Source: Desulfococcaceae bacterium HSG8
GTDB lineage: Bacteria; Desulfobacterota; Desulfobacteria; Desulfobacterales; 4be13
Reading direction: 5' to 3'
Assembly (NCBI GenBank): GCA_030378015.1
Contig: JAUCGG010000035.1
Coordinates: forward strand, 1-33,911
DNA length: 33,911 nucleotides
Made by a program: the position numbers and the translations under genes. This document shows positions 23,249-31,343 of the stretch, piece by piece. How positions within the stretch are numbered: position 1 is the first letter of the stretch; each line of letters begins with the position of its first letter. Below the pieces are notes generated by a model. The model was not told the origin of the DNA, searched no databases, and worked only from the letters and a program-made list of their open reading frames with translations.

Positions 23249-23360
23249 ATCTACACGGATTATGGTTAAGAAAGGATTTCCGGCTGACAGAGAACTGCAA
23301 TCCCTGCTTACACATAATCCATGTAGATGAACACATAATCTAATCCGTACAGATCAGTCC
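23249..23360. repeat. TA-island repeat A, copy 1
   Basis: About 110 bp starting ATCTACACGGATTATGG and containing TTAAGAAAGGATTTCCGGCTG, ATCCCTGCTTA and CATAATCCATGTAGAT, then a second arm AATCCGTACAGAT. The first and middle arms form an imperfect 16-bp inverted repeat. It adjoins WD40-tail relic a at its right end and lies upstream of the lone antitoxin gene. Copies 2 and 3 sit in the same relation to other TA operons. The gap 23183-23507 is otherwise filled by that relic and a half copy. Confidence 0.85.
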
Positions 23361-23428
23361 ACCTTGTACTCCTCCGGCAGATTCTCAATCATCCAGTCCG
23401 TCGGTTCTTTGTGGACAGGCGGGTGTCG
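23354..23428 (-). pseudogene. WD40-gene 3' tail relic a
   Basis: Reads HKEPTDWMIENLPEEYKVD-stop on the minus strand. The C-terminus of the intact WD40-STAND protein is HKDPVEWMIENLPEEYKKD-stop. About 24 codons are preserved with the stop; nothing of the WD40 repeats remains. Confidence 0.85.
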
Positions 23429-23495
23429 TCTGCACGAATTATGGTTAAGAAAAGATTTTTTGCTGGCAGATAAGCTGCTATCCCTACCGACTGCC
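23428..23495. repeat. TA-island repeat A, half copy
   Basis: GTCTGCACGAATTATGGTTAAG, AAAGATTTTTTGCTGGCAG and GCTATCCCTAC correspond to the left half of repeat A. It joins tail relic a at 23428 and ends just before the HepT gene stop at 23508. Confidence 0.75.
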
Positions 23496-23507
23496 TCTCC
23501 ATCTTTG

Positions 23508-23855
23508 TCATCTCTGATTTTCCAATATCTTCCCTATTTCTGCTTTGAAACTCGGAATATCTTCCGTGGCAGTCATCCAGACGATCCGGAGGTCAACCCC
23601 GAAGTAATGATGAATGAGCTTGTCACGCATACCGGCCATATCTTTCCAAGGAATATGCTCATTCTCTTCCCTGAGTTCCGATGAGAGATTTTTGACCGCC
23701 TCGCCAAATATTTCCAACTGACGGATGACACCGTCCTGAATGAGACTTTCCCGCATGAATTTTTCCTCATCGGCATCGGTCAGGTATTTTTCTATTTTTG
23801 CAATGGCATCCAGAATATGCTGCAAATATACGCTGTCATCACGTTTGGCTGTCAT
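23508..23855 (-). CDS. hepT: HepT-like ribonuclease toxin (DUF86)
   Basis: 115 residues, all-helical HEPN fold. The catalytic motif RDKLIHHYFG (R-X4-H-X-Y) lies near residues 78-87, and 'RQLEIFGEAVKNLS' is the usual conserved helix. HepT is the RNase of the MntA-HepT pair and is silenced by poly-AMPylation of the motif tyrosine. It overlaps the 3' end of mntA by 17 bp, so the two are translationally coupled. The 3' end runs close to a half copy of repeat A. Confidence 0.9.
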   Translation of the reverse strand: MTAKRDDSVYLQHILDAIAKIEKYLTDADEEKFMRESLIQDGVIRQLEIFGEAVKNLSSELREENEHIPWKDMAGMRDKLIHHYFGVDLRIVWMTATEDIPSFKAEIGKILENQR

Positions 23856-24135
23856 AAATAACCTTTACCTCCTTTCTGATACGATCCGTCAGATAAGGAC
23901 TGACAGAAGCCTCTGTGAGAAGATCAACCCTTCTTTCCAGGATTTCGGACATCTCTCTTTCGATTCTCACCAGGTCAAGCAGACTTTTCCGCTTTGAGAA
24001 GCGGATCAGAAGATCAGCATCGCTTTCCTCTGTCGCATCTCCCCGGCTGAATGAGCCGAACAGTCCCAGGAAACTCACATCATTGCCCTGACAAATCTCA
24101 AGCAGCTTCCTGTTGTTGAAATCAGGCTGTTTCAT
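23839..24135 (-). CDS. mntA: MntA-like nucleotidyltransferase antitoxin
   Basis: 98 residues. The nucleotidyltransferase signature GSFSRGDATEESDADLLI (about 27-44) has the GSX10DXD pattern with both metal-binding aspartates, followed by VDLLTE with the third acidic residue. It should transfer AMP to the HepT toxin. ATG 24135 has AAAGGAAA about seven bases upstream. Repeat A copy 2 and a WD40-tail relic lie just upstream, so transcription probably starts in or near that repeat. Confidence 0.9.
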   Translation of the reverse strand: MKQPDFNNRKLLEICQGNDVSFLGLFGSFSRGDATEESDADLLIRFSKRKSLLDLVRIEREMSEILERRVDLLTEASVSPYLTDRIRKEVKVIYDSQT

Positions 24136-24208
24136 GTTTTTCCTTTCATTGTTCTCTCGTACTCACAGGTTAATAATATCTGCACGGCTTTTGTGAGCGG
24201 GCTGCTGT

Positions 24209-24319
24209 CATCTGCACAGAGTATGGTTAAGAAAGGATTTCCGGCTGACGGAGAACCTGTAATCCCTGCTTATACATAATCCGTGTAGATGAATACACAT
24301 AACCCATGCAGATCAATCC
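24209..24319. repeat. TA-island repeat A, copy 2
   Basis: ATCTGCACAGAGTATGGTTAAG, AAAGGATTTCCGGCTGACGG, CTGTAATCCCTGCTTATACATAATCC and GTGTAGATGAA. It shares most positions with copies 1 and 3. It sits 73 bp before the mntA start and adjoins tail relic b. A scrap ATCTGCACGGCTTTT lies at 24178-24192. The gap 24136-24483 contains only this repeat and relics. Confidence 0.85.
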
Positions 24320-24369
24320 TTCTTGTACTCCTCATGCAAAATTTTAATCATCCGCTCCGCCGGATATCT
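24313..24369 (-). pseudogene. WD40-gene 3' tail relic b
   Basis: Reads KPRYPAERMIKILHEEYKKD-stop, more diverged than relic a but with the same stop position relative to repeat A. Confidence 0.75.
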
Positions 24370-24386
24370 GGGTTTTGCTTCGGGTG

Positions 24387-24458
24387 TCAGACAGCGGCTC
24401 GGTATTCTCCGGCATGTTTTACCTCAGAAAGATGATCGGCAGCCGAGATTTTGTCTCC
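24387..24458 (-). pseudogene. YgiT-type antitoxin 3' scrap
   Basis: Reads GDKISAADHLSEVKHAGEYRAAV-stop, equal to the C-terminal part of the relic at 22572-22830 (GDKISAATDHLFMLSEVKHAGE) with two small losses. Confidence 0.6.
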
Positions 24459-24497
24459 TTATATTCCTCCGGGAGATTCTCAATCATCCGCTTTGCC
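24457..24497 (-). pseudogene. WD40-gene 3' tail relic c
   Basis: Reads AKRMIENLPEEYKE, joined directly to the YgiT scrap. The 3' end of the PIN toxin gene runs into this piece in another frame and borrows its stop codon. Confidence 0.7.
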
Positions 24498-24912
24498 GAG
24501 TGCTGAAAATCGCTTCAAACGCTTCCATCGTCAGCACTTCTATTTTGGGAAACCCGATTTTGTTCAATACTTTGAAATGCTTGTCATTTGATACAAGATA
24601 ATGAGCATTGGCACTGACCGCACAGTCTGCGAATTTATTGTCATCCGGGTCTCCGACGATCAGATTCCAACGGTAATAAACTGTCTGTCTGTGAATATTC
24701 GGAAGCTTCAGCAATGCCCTGAGAACATTTCCGGCCACGACTTCATTGTATTTCGAGGCGATGATTTCCTCATATTCCGCCAGAATCTCATTGGTGACAT
24801 ATAAGTCAAAGTCTCCGTCAAGGATTTTCTGAAATATCCAATGATATTTTGATCTTGAGGAGACAGATATCAGCAGGATATTGGTATCGGGAACAATTCT
24901 GAGCTTATTCAT
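24484..24912 (-). CDS. PIN-domain toxin (COG1569 type)
   Basis: 142 residues. PIN-fold acidic residues are visible: VPDTNILL (D9), the NEILAEYEEI glutamates (about 41-49), 'DPDDNKFADCAV' (about 88-99) and SNDKHF (about 108-113). Such toxins are Mg-dependent RNases held in check by the co-encoded antitoxin. It overlaps the antitoxin gene by 8 bp. The last residues, about STRQSG, come from tail relic c read in another frame, so the native C-terminus was probably replaced. The catalytic core looks complete, so activity may survive. Confidence 0.85.
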   Translation of the reverse strand: MNKLRIVPDTNILLISVSSRSKYHWIFQKILDGDFDLYVTNEILAEYEEIIASKYNEVVAGNVLRALLKLPNIHRQTVYYRWNLIVGDPDDNKFADCAVSANAHYLVSNDKHFKVLNKIGFPKIEVLTMEAFEAIFSTRQSG

Positions 24913-25102
24913 TCAGCCATTTCTCCATATCCCGGTCACTCAGGTTTCTTTCATCCCAAATCCGATCTGCCTCCCGGATGGCTTTTTCCGCATAAAATCT
25001 TGCCAATACCGTCTTTAATTCATTCAGTTCGCTTTCATCCAGATTTGTCGAATATAATTCCAGGATCTCTATCTGAAGATTTGTCAGTGGTGTTTGTAAC
25101 AT
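24905..25102 (-). CDS. antitoxin of the PIN toxin
   Basis: 65 residues. 'LTNLQIEILELYSTNL', 'ELNELKTVLARFYAEKAIREADRIWDE' and 'DMEKWLNE' are typical of the small helical antitoxins placed just before COG1569 PIN toxins. The first part probably dimerises or binds DNA and the acidic, tryptophan-rich end binds the toxin. ATG 25102 has AAAAAGGAA upstream. It overlaps the toxin start. Repeat A copy 3 lies 54 bp upstream. Confidence 0.8.
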   Translation of the reverse strand: MLQTPLTNLQIEILELYSTNLDESELNELKTVLARFYAEKAIREADRIWDERNLSDRDMEKWLNE

Positions 25103-25156
25103 TTTGAATTTCCTTTTTTAGTTATGAATAATTTGTTTGTCATCATCAAATCAGAT

Positions 25157-25266
25157 ATCTGCACGGATTATGGTTAAGAAAGGATTTCCTGCTGAGAGAG
25201 AACCTGTAATCCTTGCTTATACATAATCCGTGTAGATAAATGCATATAACCCGTTAAAATCAGTCC
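25157..25266. repeat. TA-island repeat A, copy 3
   Basis: ATCTGCACGGATTATGGTTAAG at the left and CATAATCCGTGTAGAT in the right half form 15-of-16 matching inverted arms. Its right end overlaps the stop codon of the intact WD40-STAND gene, the arrangement mimicked by copies 1 and 2. Confidence 0.85.
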
Positions 25267-28200
25267 TTCTTATACTCCTCCGGCAGATTCTCAATCATCC
25301 ACTCCACCGGGTCTTTGTGGGCAGGGCGGGGGCGGGCAAATACCTGCCAAGGCTGAAATTTGCCGCGAAGCGGAAGATAACGCCGGGAACCTTCGACCAG
25401 CGTAATGCCCTCCAAACGATATGGAAACACGGCGAAAGACACCTCGCAGATTTTCTGAAACAGGGGAGAATCCTTGCCGTGTTTCAGATACGCGTTGAGT
25501 AAATCATCAACTTTCCAAAGTCGCACCGTCTTATCATAAGAACCTGAAGCAAGTTTTTTTCCATCCGGACTGAACGAGATACTATAAACATCAGCGGAAT
25601 GCCCTGCAAAGCGAGCTAGCTTTTTACTGGTTTGAATATCCCACAGTTGCACCATCTTATCAGACGACCCGGATGCCAAGCATGCGCCATCCGGGCTGAA
25701 GGCCACACTTTGAACCCGGGATGAATGTCCCGTGAAACTAACCAGTTGTTTACCGGTCTTCGTATTCCAGAGCCGTGCCGTCTTATCATCAGACCCGGAT
25801 GCCAGTTTCTTTCCGTCCGGACTGAACGCCACACTGTTGACATCATCTGAATGACCGAAAAAGCGGATCAGTTCATTACCAGTCTCCGCATCCCACACTC
25901 GCACCGTATTATCATGAGACCCCGAAGCCAAGGTTTTTCCGTCCGGGCTGAACGCCACACTGTTGACAACATCTGAATGACCTAAGAAACGGATCAGTTC
26001 CTTACCAGTCTCCGCATCCCACACTCGAACTGATTTATCTTTAGAGCCGGAAACCACTCTCTTTCCTGACGGATCGAATGCAACACTTTTAACAGGGGCT
26101 AAATGACCGAAAAAATGGATCAATGCCTCACCTGTTTCAGCATTCCATAGCCGTACCGTTTTATCGTAAGCTCCAGACACAAGTTTTTTTCCGCTCCCGT
26201 CGAATGCTATACTAACGACATCATGCGAATGACCGATAAATTGGATCAATTCCGTACCAGTCTCAGTGTCCCACAGCCGTATCGTGTTATCTGTTGAGCC
26301 GAAAGCCAGCTTTTTACCATCCGGGTTGAATGCTACACTCCATACATAAGCTGAATGGCTGATGATCCGATTGGGGTCATCGTCCATTTCAGTATCCCAC
26401 AATCGCACTGTTTCATCCGAAGATTCGGAAGCGATGCGTGTACCGTCTGGGCTAAACGCTATATTACAAACATCTCCTGAATGCCCGGAAAATGTGGTTA
26501 GTTTCTTGCCAGTTTCCATATCCCACAATCGCACCGTATTATCTGTTGAGCCAGAAGCGATGCGCGTACCGTCTGGACTAAACGCTACGCTACAAACATC
26601 TCCTGAATGCCCGGAAAATGTAGCCAATTTTTTGCCGGTTTCTGCATCCCGCACCCTCACCGTATTATCTATTGAGCCGGAAGCGATGCGTGTGCCGTCC
26701 GGGCTGAACGCCACACTATTGATAGAAGAAGACCCTATTGTGGTTAATTCTAATTCGTTGTAGATTCCCGTATATCGCACCTTCACCGTATCAAAATAAT
26801 CGGAAGCGATTCGTGTGCCGTCCTGGCTAAATGTTAAACAATCACTAAAGTCACTTTCACCATAACTTATTAGTTTCATGCCGCTTTCTGTATCCCACAC
26901 CCCCACCTCCGGAGAGCGGGAAGCGATGAGTGTGGTGTCCGGGCTGAACACTAACCTATGATTCTCCCAGCACCACTCTGCAAGTGTTGTCAGTTCCTTG
27001 CCCGTTTCCGCATCCCACACTCGCCCATTATTACCGGCAATGAGCGTGCCGTCCGGGGTAAACGCTACAGCTACGCTATAAAAATCTTTTTGATGCCCCG
27101 TAAAATTTCTTGGATGCCCTGTAAATGTTGTCAGTTCTTCTCCGGTTTCCACATCCCACATAAGTAACTCTCCAGAGCCGGAAGCAATGCGCGCTCCGTC
27201 TGGACTGAACGCCAAACTATAAACCTGGCTTGAATGCCCTGTAAATATGGTCAGTTCCCTTCCGGTTTCCACATCCCACATACGTAACTCTCCAGAGCCG
27301 GAAGCAATGCGCGCTCCGTCCGGGCTGAATGCCAAACTATAAACACTTCCTGAATCCCCTGTAAATATGGATAGTTCCCTTCCGGTTTCCGCATCCCACA
27401 CCCGCATCGTTTTATCTGATGAGCCGGAAGCAATGCGCGTGCCGTCCGGACTAAACGCTACGCTATAAACACCGCGTGAATGCCCGGAAAATGTTGCCAA
27501 TTCTTTGCCTGTTTCCGCATCCCATATCCGCACCGTTTTATCCCAAGCGCCGGAAGCGATGCGCGTGCCGTCCGGGCTGAATGCTACACTTGTGACAGTT
27601 TCTGAATGCCCTCTGAAAGTGTTCAGTTCCATGCCTGTTTCCGCATCCCATATCCGCACCGTATTATCCCAAGCGCCGGAAGCGATGCGCGTGCCGTCCG
27701 GGCTGAATGCTACACTTGTGACATCATTTGAATGCCCTCTGAAAGTGTTCAGTTCCCTGCCGGTTTCCGCATCCCATATCCGCACCCTTTCATCCCGAGA
27801 GCCGGAAACGATGCGCGTGCCATCCGGGCTGAATGCTACACTTGTGGCAGATCCTGCGGATAATATAGTCAGTTCCCTACCGGTTTCCGCATCCCACACC
27901 CGCACATCATCAGAAGCAGAAGCGATGCGAGTTCCGTCCGGGCTGAACGCTAAACTTCTGGAATACCCTTTGAATCTGATCAGTTCCTTCCCGGTTTGTG
28001 CATCCCACAAATACACTGTACCCGAAGATGCGGCAGCGATGTGCTTGCCGTCCGGGCTAAACACTACACTCGACACAGGGCCTGTTGTCTCCTCAGAAGA
28101 CTGCCAGATACAAGAAGAAATGCCGGCTTGAAGCTCCGGTTGTACAAGCCGTTTCAGGGAAATCGGCAGTTTTTGGTCACCGATATCCTGTTGCAAAGCT

Positions 28201-31094
28201 GTCAGGGTATAGAGCCATGCCTGCTGAAAATCACCGGTATTTTTGCTTTTCAGCCCATTATCCAGTGCAACGCCTGCCTTTTCTTCAAAGATTTTGGCGA
28301 GGTTATAATTTGCTTGCAACAGATTTTTTCTTGATTCTTGTTCGGCTTCTTTTGCTTGCAACAAATTTTCTGTTGCCTTTTGTTCAGCTTCTTTTGCCTG
28401 CAAGAAATTTTTATCTGCTCTCTGTTTCGCTTTTTCAGCCTTTAACAAATTTTCATTTGCTTCCTGTTTTGCTTTCTCAGCCTGCAAAAAATTCATATTT
28501 GCTCTTTCGGCTGCGTTTTTGGCTATTATTCCGAACAGAATTGCTACCGCCGCCACCACTGCAAAGGCAAAGCCTGCACCTACCGCAATTTTCAATTGCC
28601 ATTGCTTCCTTTTCCGATCTCTTTCAGCTTGTTGCAGTTGTCTTTTATCTTCCTCCTCTGCGAGCCGCTGCTGAATTTCCCTTTCTTTCCTGTCGGTATC
28701 CAGTTTTTCAAGCAGGGGCTTTGTCTTTTCCCGAATGGGTTCAGTAAGATAATCATGCACCAATTGGTATTTTTCGGGCTGTCCGGGAATCAGAACTGTC
28801 ATACCAGCGAAGGTCAGTATCTCCAAAACCAGCATCAGTTGCTTATCTCCGACTTCAAGCCCCGTACCCTTTACCAACGCCCTCAGTTCATATTCAATCT
28901 CAGCCCGAGTTTTCAACGGGCGGGTCAGCTTCTCATCCGTGAGCAGATACAAAATCAGACGGGCAATATCTTCATTCTCCGTTCCGCAATCCTGAACCGC
29001 CTCATCCAGAAACGCCTGAACCAATTCAGCTTTGGGCCTTAATGCCTCGGATGTGTGAATCCCTTTTGATTCAATCTGGGAGCCGACAATCTGCAATTCA
29101 ATAGGGCGCACTTCTCCATCCTCACTGGTCAGACCATCCACCATCCTGTCAATCAGCCCCTCTTCCGGGTGAAAATGCCCTTGTTCGGTCAGACTTTTCA
29201 CAACAGCGATGGCATCTTCAGGCGTAAAGTTCCCCAATGCGTAACGGTTCTTCTTATTTAAAATATCATTGCTGATCGCGGACATATCTGCCATGCGCTC
29301 ACATTCCAGCAGATAATGGAGATAATCCTCCCGCAGTGATAAGACCACTTTCACAAAAGACATATTCAGACAATCACGCAAAAACAAATAAAACTCCCGC
29401 CGCTCATCTGTTCCCGGATTGGCAAAGAAAAACTCCTCAAACTGGTCAAAAATCAGCACGGTAATAAGATTTCGGTGTTCATTTTTTCGGAGTTCGTCAA
29501 GAAGCTGTTCAGTTCCCCCCTTTTGTAAAGGGGGGTTAGGGGGGATTTGTTTTTGAGACGAGGAAGAAATCCCTCCCGGCCCCCCTTTACAAAAGGGGGG
29601 AGATGAAAACGAAAGGGCTTCCGATAACTTTTCCTTTAAATGCTTCACCCAGCCTGTATAATTCCTGGTCAGCACCGGCAGAATTTCACGAAATTCAACC
29701 AAACTTTGTTTCAACGCAGGTTCCAGCCCGGCTTCCAGAATCGAGCTTTTGCCCACTCCGGACGCACCATGAATCACAACCAGTTTGCAGCGTTCTTCTT
29801 TGAGCATACTCACCAGGCGGTTCACATCGTTCTGCCGTCCTGATGCCCGGATTTCACGGGCAACATCTGTCTTTCCCCGCTGAAACCGTCTTCGTGATGC
29901 GCCCAGCCGTCCTGCTCCGATAAATGCACGAAAGCCATACTGGTGCTCAAGGGAATATTTTTCCAGCTTGACCCGGAACGCCTTGAGATAGTTCCCCTGA
30001 TCAAAATAAAGATGGTGCAGCGCGTCCAGTATCCCAATGCCAAGTTCCGGATCAGATTCAGATATCTCCTTTTCTCTTTCAGCCTCAAGATTCTCAATGA
30101 TTTTTTGCGGATCATCGGTGCCCTGCCGGGCGCGTGCCAGTGCCAGATAATCGGATTGCGAGAATTTCTCCGCTGCTTTCCCCAGTTCTTCCCATTTTTC
30201 CAATTTTCGTAAGATCCTGCACCAGTCACGAACAGAACTTGCAAGCCGTGCCTCACACGCTCCGAAATTTTCAATACATGCCTGAAAATATGATTCTGCG
30301 TTTTCCAGAAGCCCTTCCTGCTCGTAACATTCGGCAATGAAACATTGCAGCACGCCCTTACGCTCACGGTCGTCGCTCTGTTCCCAGGAAGAAAAGCTTT
30401 CCTGATAAAAAGAGATTGCCGAATCCCACTCGCCCCTGTTCTGAGCCTCCCTGCCCCGGAGAAAGAGCAGATTTGCCCTGTGTTCCGGCTCCAAATCCGG
30501 TTCCCGGTCTCCCGCGTCTTCTGAAAATGATTCCAGGAAAAATTCAAGTCCGTCATCACCCTGCTCACCAAGTTCCCGAATTTCTCCGAACCATTTGTCC
30601 GCATGTTGCTGCAACGCATCCGAAAGATCGCTGTTTTCAGGTCTGAAGCGGACAGAAGAGCCTGCCCAGCTCCTGAAATCCGGAGCAATCCTGACAAACT
30701 TTTCCAGAACCGTATCATTGACCCACAGAATCATGGGAAACGGGAAGTTTTTACCAAATTCCTCCCGAACCTGATTTGCCGCAGCCAGTACATCATCTAT
30801 GGCGGTGACAGCCTCCAACCCTGAAACGCTTGCAGCGTCCGGGCATTCATCCTTTAACAACTCCCGCAGAAACGTGTAAATCGTAGGAATCGAATCCGGC
30901 AGATCAATCTCCCGGATATCAGAAGGAGACAGAGTTCTGAGCTGATTAAGCATTTTTCTCCGCAGGCCAGTATAATTGCAATGCGCCAAAACCAGCGAAA
31001 AATCTCCCTCTGACAAACGGATGGTGCGGATTAAACGATTCAATGATTTTTCATTGAATGCTGCAATATCTTTTGATGAATTTTCCCGGGTCAT
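25260..31094 (-). CDS. giant STAND/AAA ATPase with TPR-like region, TM helix and 21 WD40 repeats
   Basis: 1944 residues. In order: a degenerate N-terminal domain (about 15-165, 'LAHCNYTGLRRKML', 'FPFPMILWVNDTVLEKF', 'APDFRSWAG'); TPR-like helices (about 205-390); a STAND-type NTPase with Walker A GASGVGKSS (about 443-451) and Walker B VLIFDQFEEFF (about 545-555); one membrane helix (about 833-857); an alanine/glutamate/lysine coiled coil with repeated 'LLQAKEAEQ' units (to about 945); 21 WD40 repeats (about 1005-1861); and a tail ending WMIENLPEEYKKD. STAND proteins are ATP-driven switches that assemble when a ligand is sensed; the WD40 part would be the sensor. No known effector domain is visible. 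A palindromic element adds about 30 residues (498-528) between the Walker motifs. ATG 31094 has AGGAAA upstream. ATPase and phosphatase genes precede it on the same strand. Confidence 0.85.
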   Translation of the reverse strand: MTRENSSKDIAAFNEKSLNRLIRTIRLSEGDFSLVLAHCNYTGLRRKMLNQLRTLSPSDIREIDLPDSIPTIYTFLRELLKDECPDAASVSGLEAVTAIDDVLAAANQVREEFGKNFPFPMILWVNDTVLEKFVRIAPDFRSWAGSSVRFRPENSDLSDALQQHADKWFGEIRELGEQGDDGLEFFLESFSEDAGDREPDLEPEHRANLLFLRGREAQNRGEWDSAISFYQESFSSWEQSDDRERKGVLQCFIAECYEQEGLLENAESYFQACIENFGACEARLASSVRDWCRILRKLEKWEELGKAAEKFSQSDYLALARARQGTDDPQKIIENLEAEREKEISESDPELGIGILDALHHLYFDQGNYLKAFRVKLEKYSLEHQYGFRAFIGAGRLGASRRRFQRGKTDVAREIRASGRQNDVNRLVSMLKEERCKLVVIHGASGVGKSSILEAGLEPALKQSLVEFREILPVLTRNYTGWVKHLKEKLSEALSFSSPPFCKGGPGGISSSSQKQIPPNPPLQKGGTEQLLDELRKNEHRNLITVLIFDQFEEFFFANPGTDERREFYLFLRDCLNMSFVKVVLSLREDYLHYLLECERMADMSAISNDILNKKNRYALGNFTPEDAIAVVKSLTEQGHFHPEEGLIDRMVDGLTSEDGEVRPIELQIVGSQIESKGIHTSEALRPKAELVQAFLDEAVQDCGTENEDIARLILYLLTDEKLTRPLKTRAEIEYELRALVKGTGLEVGDKQLMLVLEILTFAGMTVLIPGQPEKYQLVHDYLTEPIREKTKPLLEKLDTDRKEREIQQRLAEEEDKRQLQQAERDRKRKQWQLKIAVGAGFAFAVVAAVAILFGIIAKNAAERANMNFLQAEKAKQEANENLLKAEKAKQRADKNFLQAKEAEQKATENLLQAKEAEQESRKNLLQANYNLAKIFEEKAGVALDNGLKSKNTGDFQQAWLYTLTALQQDIGDQKLPISLKRLVQPELQAGISSCIWQSSEETTGPVSSVVFSPDGKHIAAASSGTVYLWDAQTGKELIRFKGYSRSLAFSPDGTRIASASDDVRVWDAETGRELTILSAGSATSVAFSPDGTRIVSGSRDERVRIWDAETGRELNTFRGHSNDVTSVAFSPDGTRIASGAWDNTVRIWDAETGMELNTFRGHSETVTSVAFSPDGTRIASGAWDKTVRIWDAETGKELATFSGHSRGVYSVAFSPDGTRIASGSSDKTMRVWDAETGRELSIFTGDSGSVYSLAFSPDGARIASGSGELRMWDVETGRELTIFTGHSSQVYSLAFSPDGARIASGSGELLMWDVETGEELTTFTGHPRNFTGHQKDFYSVAVAFTPDGTLIAGNNGRVWDAETGKELTTLAEWCWENHRLVFSPDTTLIASRSPEVGVWDTESGMKLISYGESDFSDCLTFSQDGTRIASDYFDTVKVRYTGIYNELELTTIGSSSINSVAFSPDGTRIASGSIDNTVRVRDAETGKKLATFSGHSGDVCSVAFSPDGTRIASGSTDNTVRLWDMETGKKLTTFSGHSGDVCNIAFSPDGTRIASESSDETVRLWDTEMDDDPNRIISHSAYVWSVAFNPDGKKLAFGSTDNTIRLWDTETGTELIQFIGHSHDVVSIAFDGSGKKLVSGAYDKTVRLWNAETGEALIHFFGHLAPVKSVAFDPSGKRVVSGSKDKSVRVWDAETGKELIRFLGHSDVVNSVAFSPDGKTLASGSHDNTVRVWDAETGNELIRFFGHSDDVNSVAFSPDGKKLASGSDDKTARLWNTKTGKQLVSFTGHSSRVQSVAFSPDGACLASGSSDKMVQLWDIQTSKKLARFAGHSADVYSISFSPDGKKLASGSYDKTVRLWKVDDLLNAYLKHGKDSPLFQKICEVSFAVFPYRLEGITLVEGSRRYLPLRGKFQPWQVFARPRPAHKDPVEWMIENLPEEYKKD
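29512..29603. repeat. family-B palindrome in frame inside the ATPase domain
   Basis: Left arm TTCCCCCCTTTTGTAAAGG (29513-) and right arm (to 29602) form a 35-bp imperfect inverted repeat. On the minus strand it reads SSPPFCKGGPGGIS ... IPPNPPLQKGGTE, very like the translation of the copy in the giant membrane gene (PPFLKEGRG ... IPPAPFTKEGD). Confidence 0.85.
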
Positions 31095-31155
31095 GATTTT
31101 GTTTCCTATCGCCTCGGAATCAGTTCAGAGGCTTTTGCCGGACAGGGGTTGCAAT

Positions 31156-31265
31156 CAGCAGATGGAAAAAGTTCGTAGTCCCGCCTTCAGGCGGCCTGTA
31201 TGTGAATTAACTATCTGATTTTAAAGAGCCGCCTAAAGGCGGTACTACGAACTTTCCATCTGCTG
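31156..31265. repeat. palindromic element, CCGCCTTCAGGCGG family
   Basis: About 110 bp. Outer arms CAGCAGATGGAAA (31156-) and TTTCCATCTGCTG (-31265), inner arms GTTCGTAGTCCCGCCTTCAGG and CCTAAAGGCGGTACTACGAAC. It fills most of the gap between the split ATPase gene and the WD40-STAND gene. Confidence 0.8.
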
Positions 31266-31343
31266 ACAATCCCGCCTGAAACGCTTATTGTCGGTGACGA
31301 GGAAATATTTCGGACGGAATGCAACTCCCATCCTGCAAAGGGA

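Noticed and set aside
23249-25266. Integron-type attC array of TA cassettes
   Set aside because: Repeat A lacks recognisable attC core sites, no integrase gene is in view, and tail relics accompany each copy; a different mechanism is more likely.
26362-28131. Plus-strand frames of 133 and 208 codons with repeated motifs
   Set aside because: They mirror the WD40 coding repeats on the other strand; their repetition is a by-product of the WD40 units.
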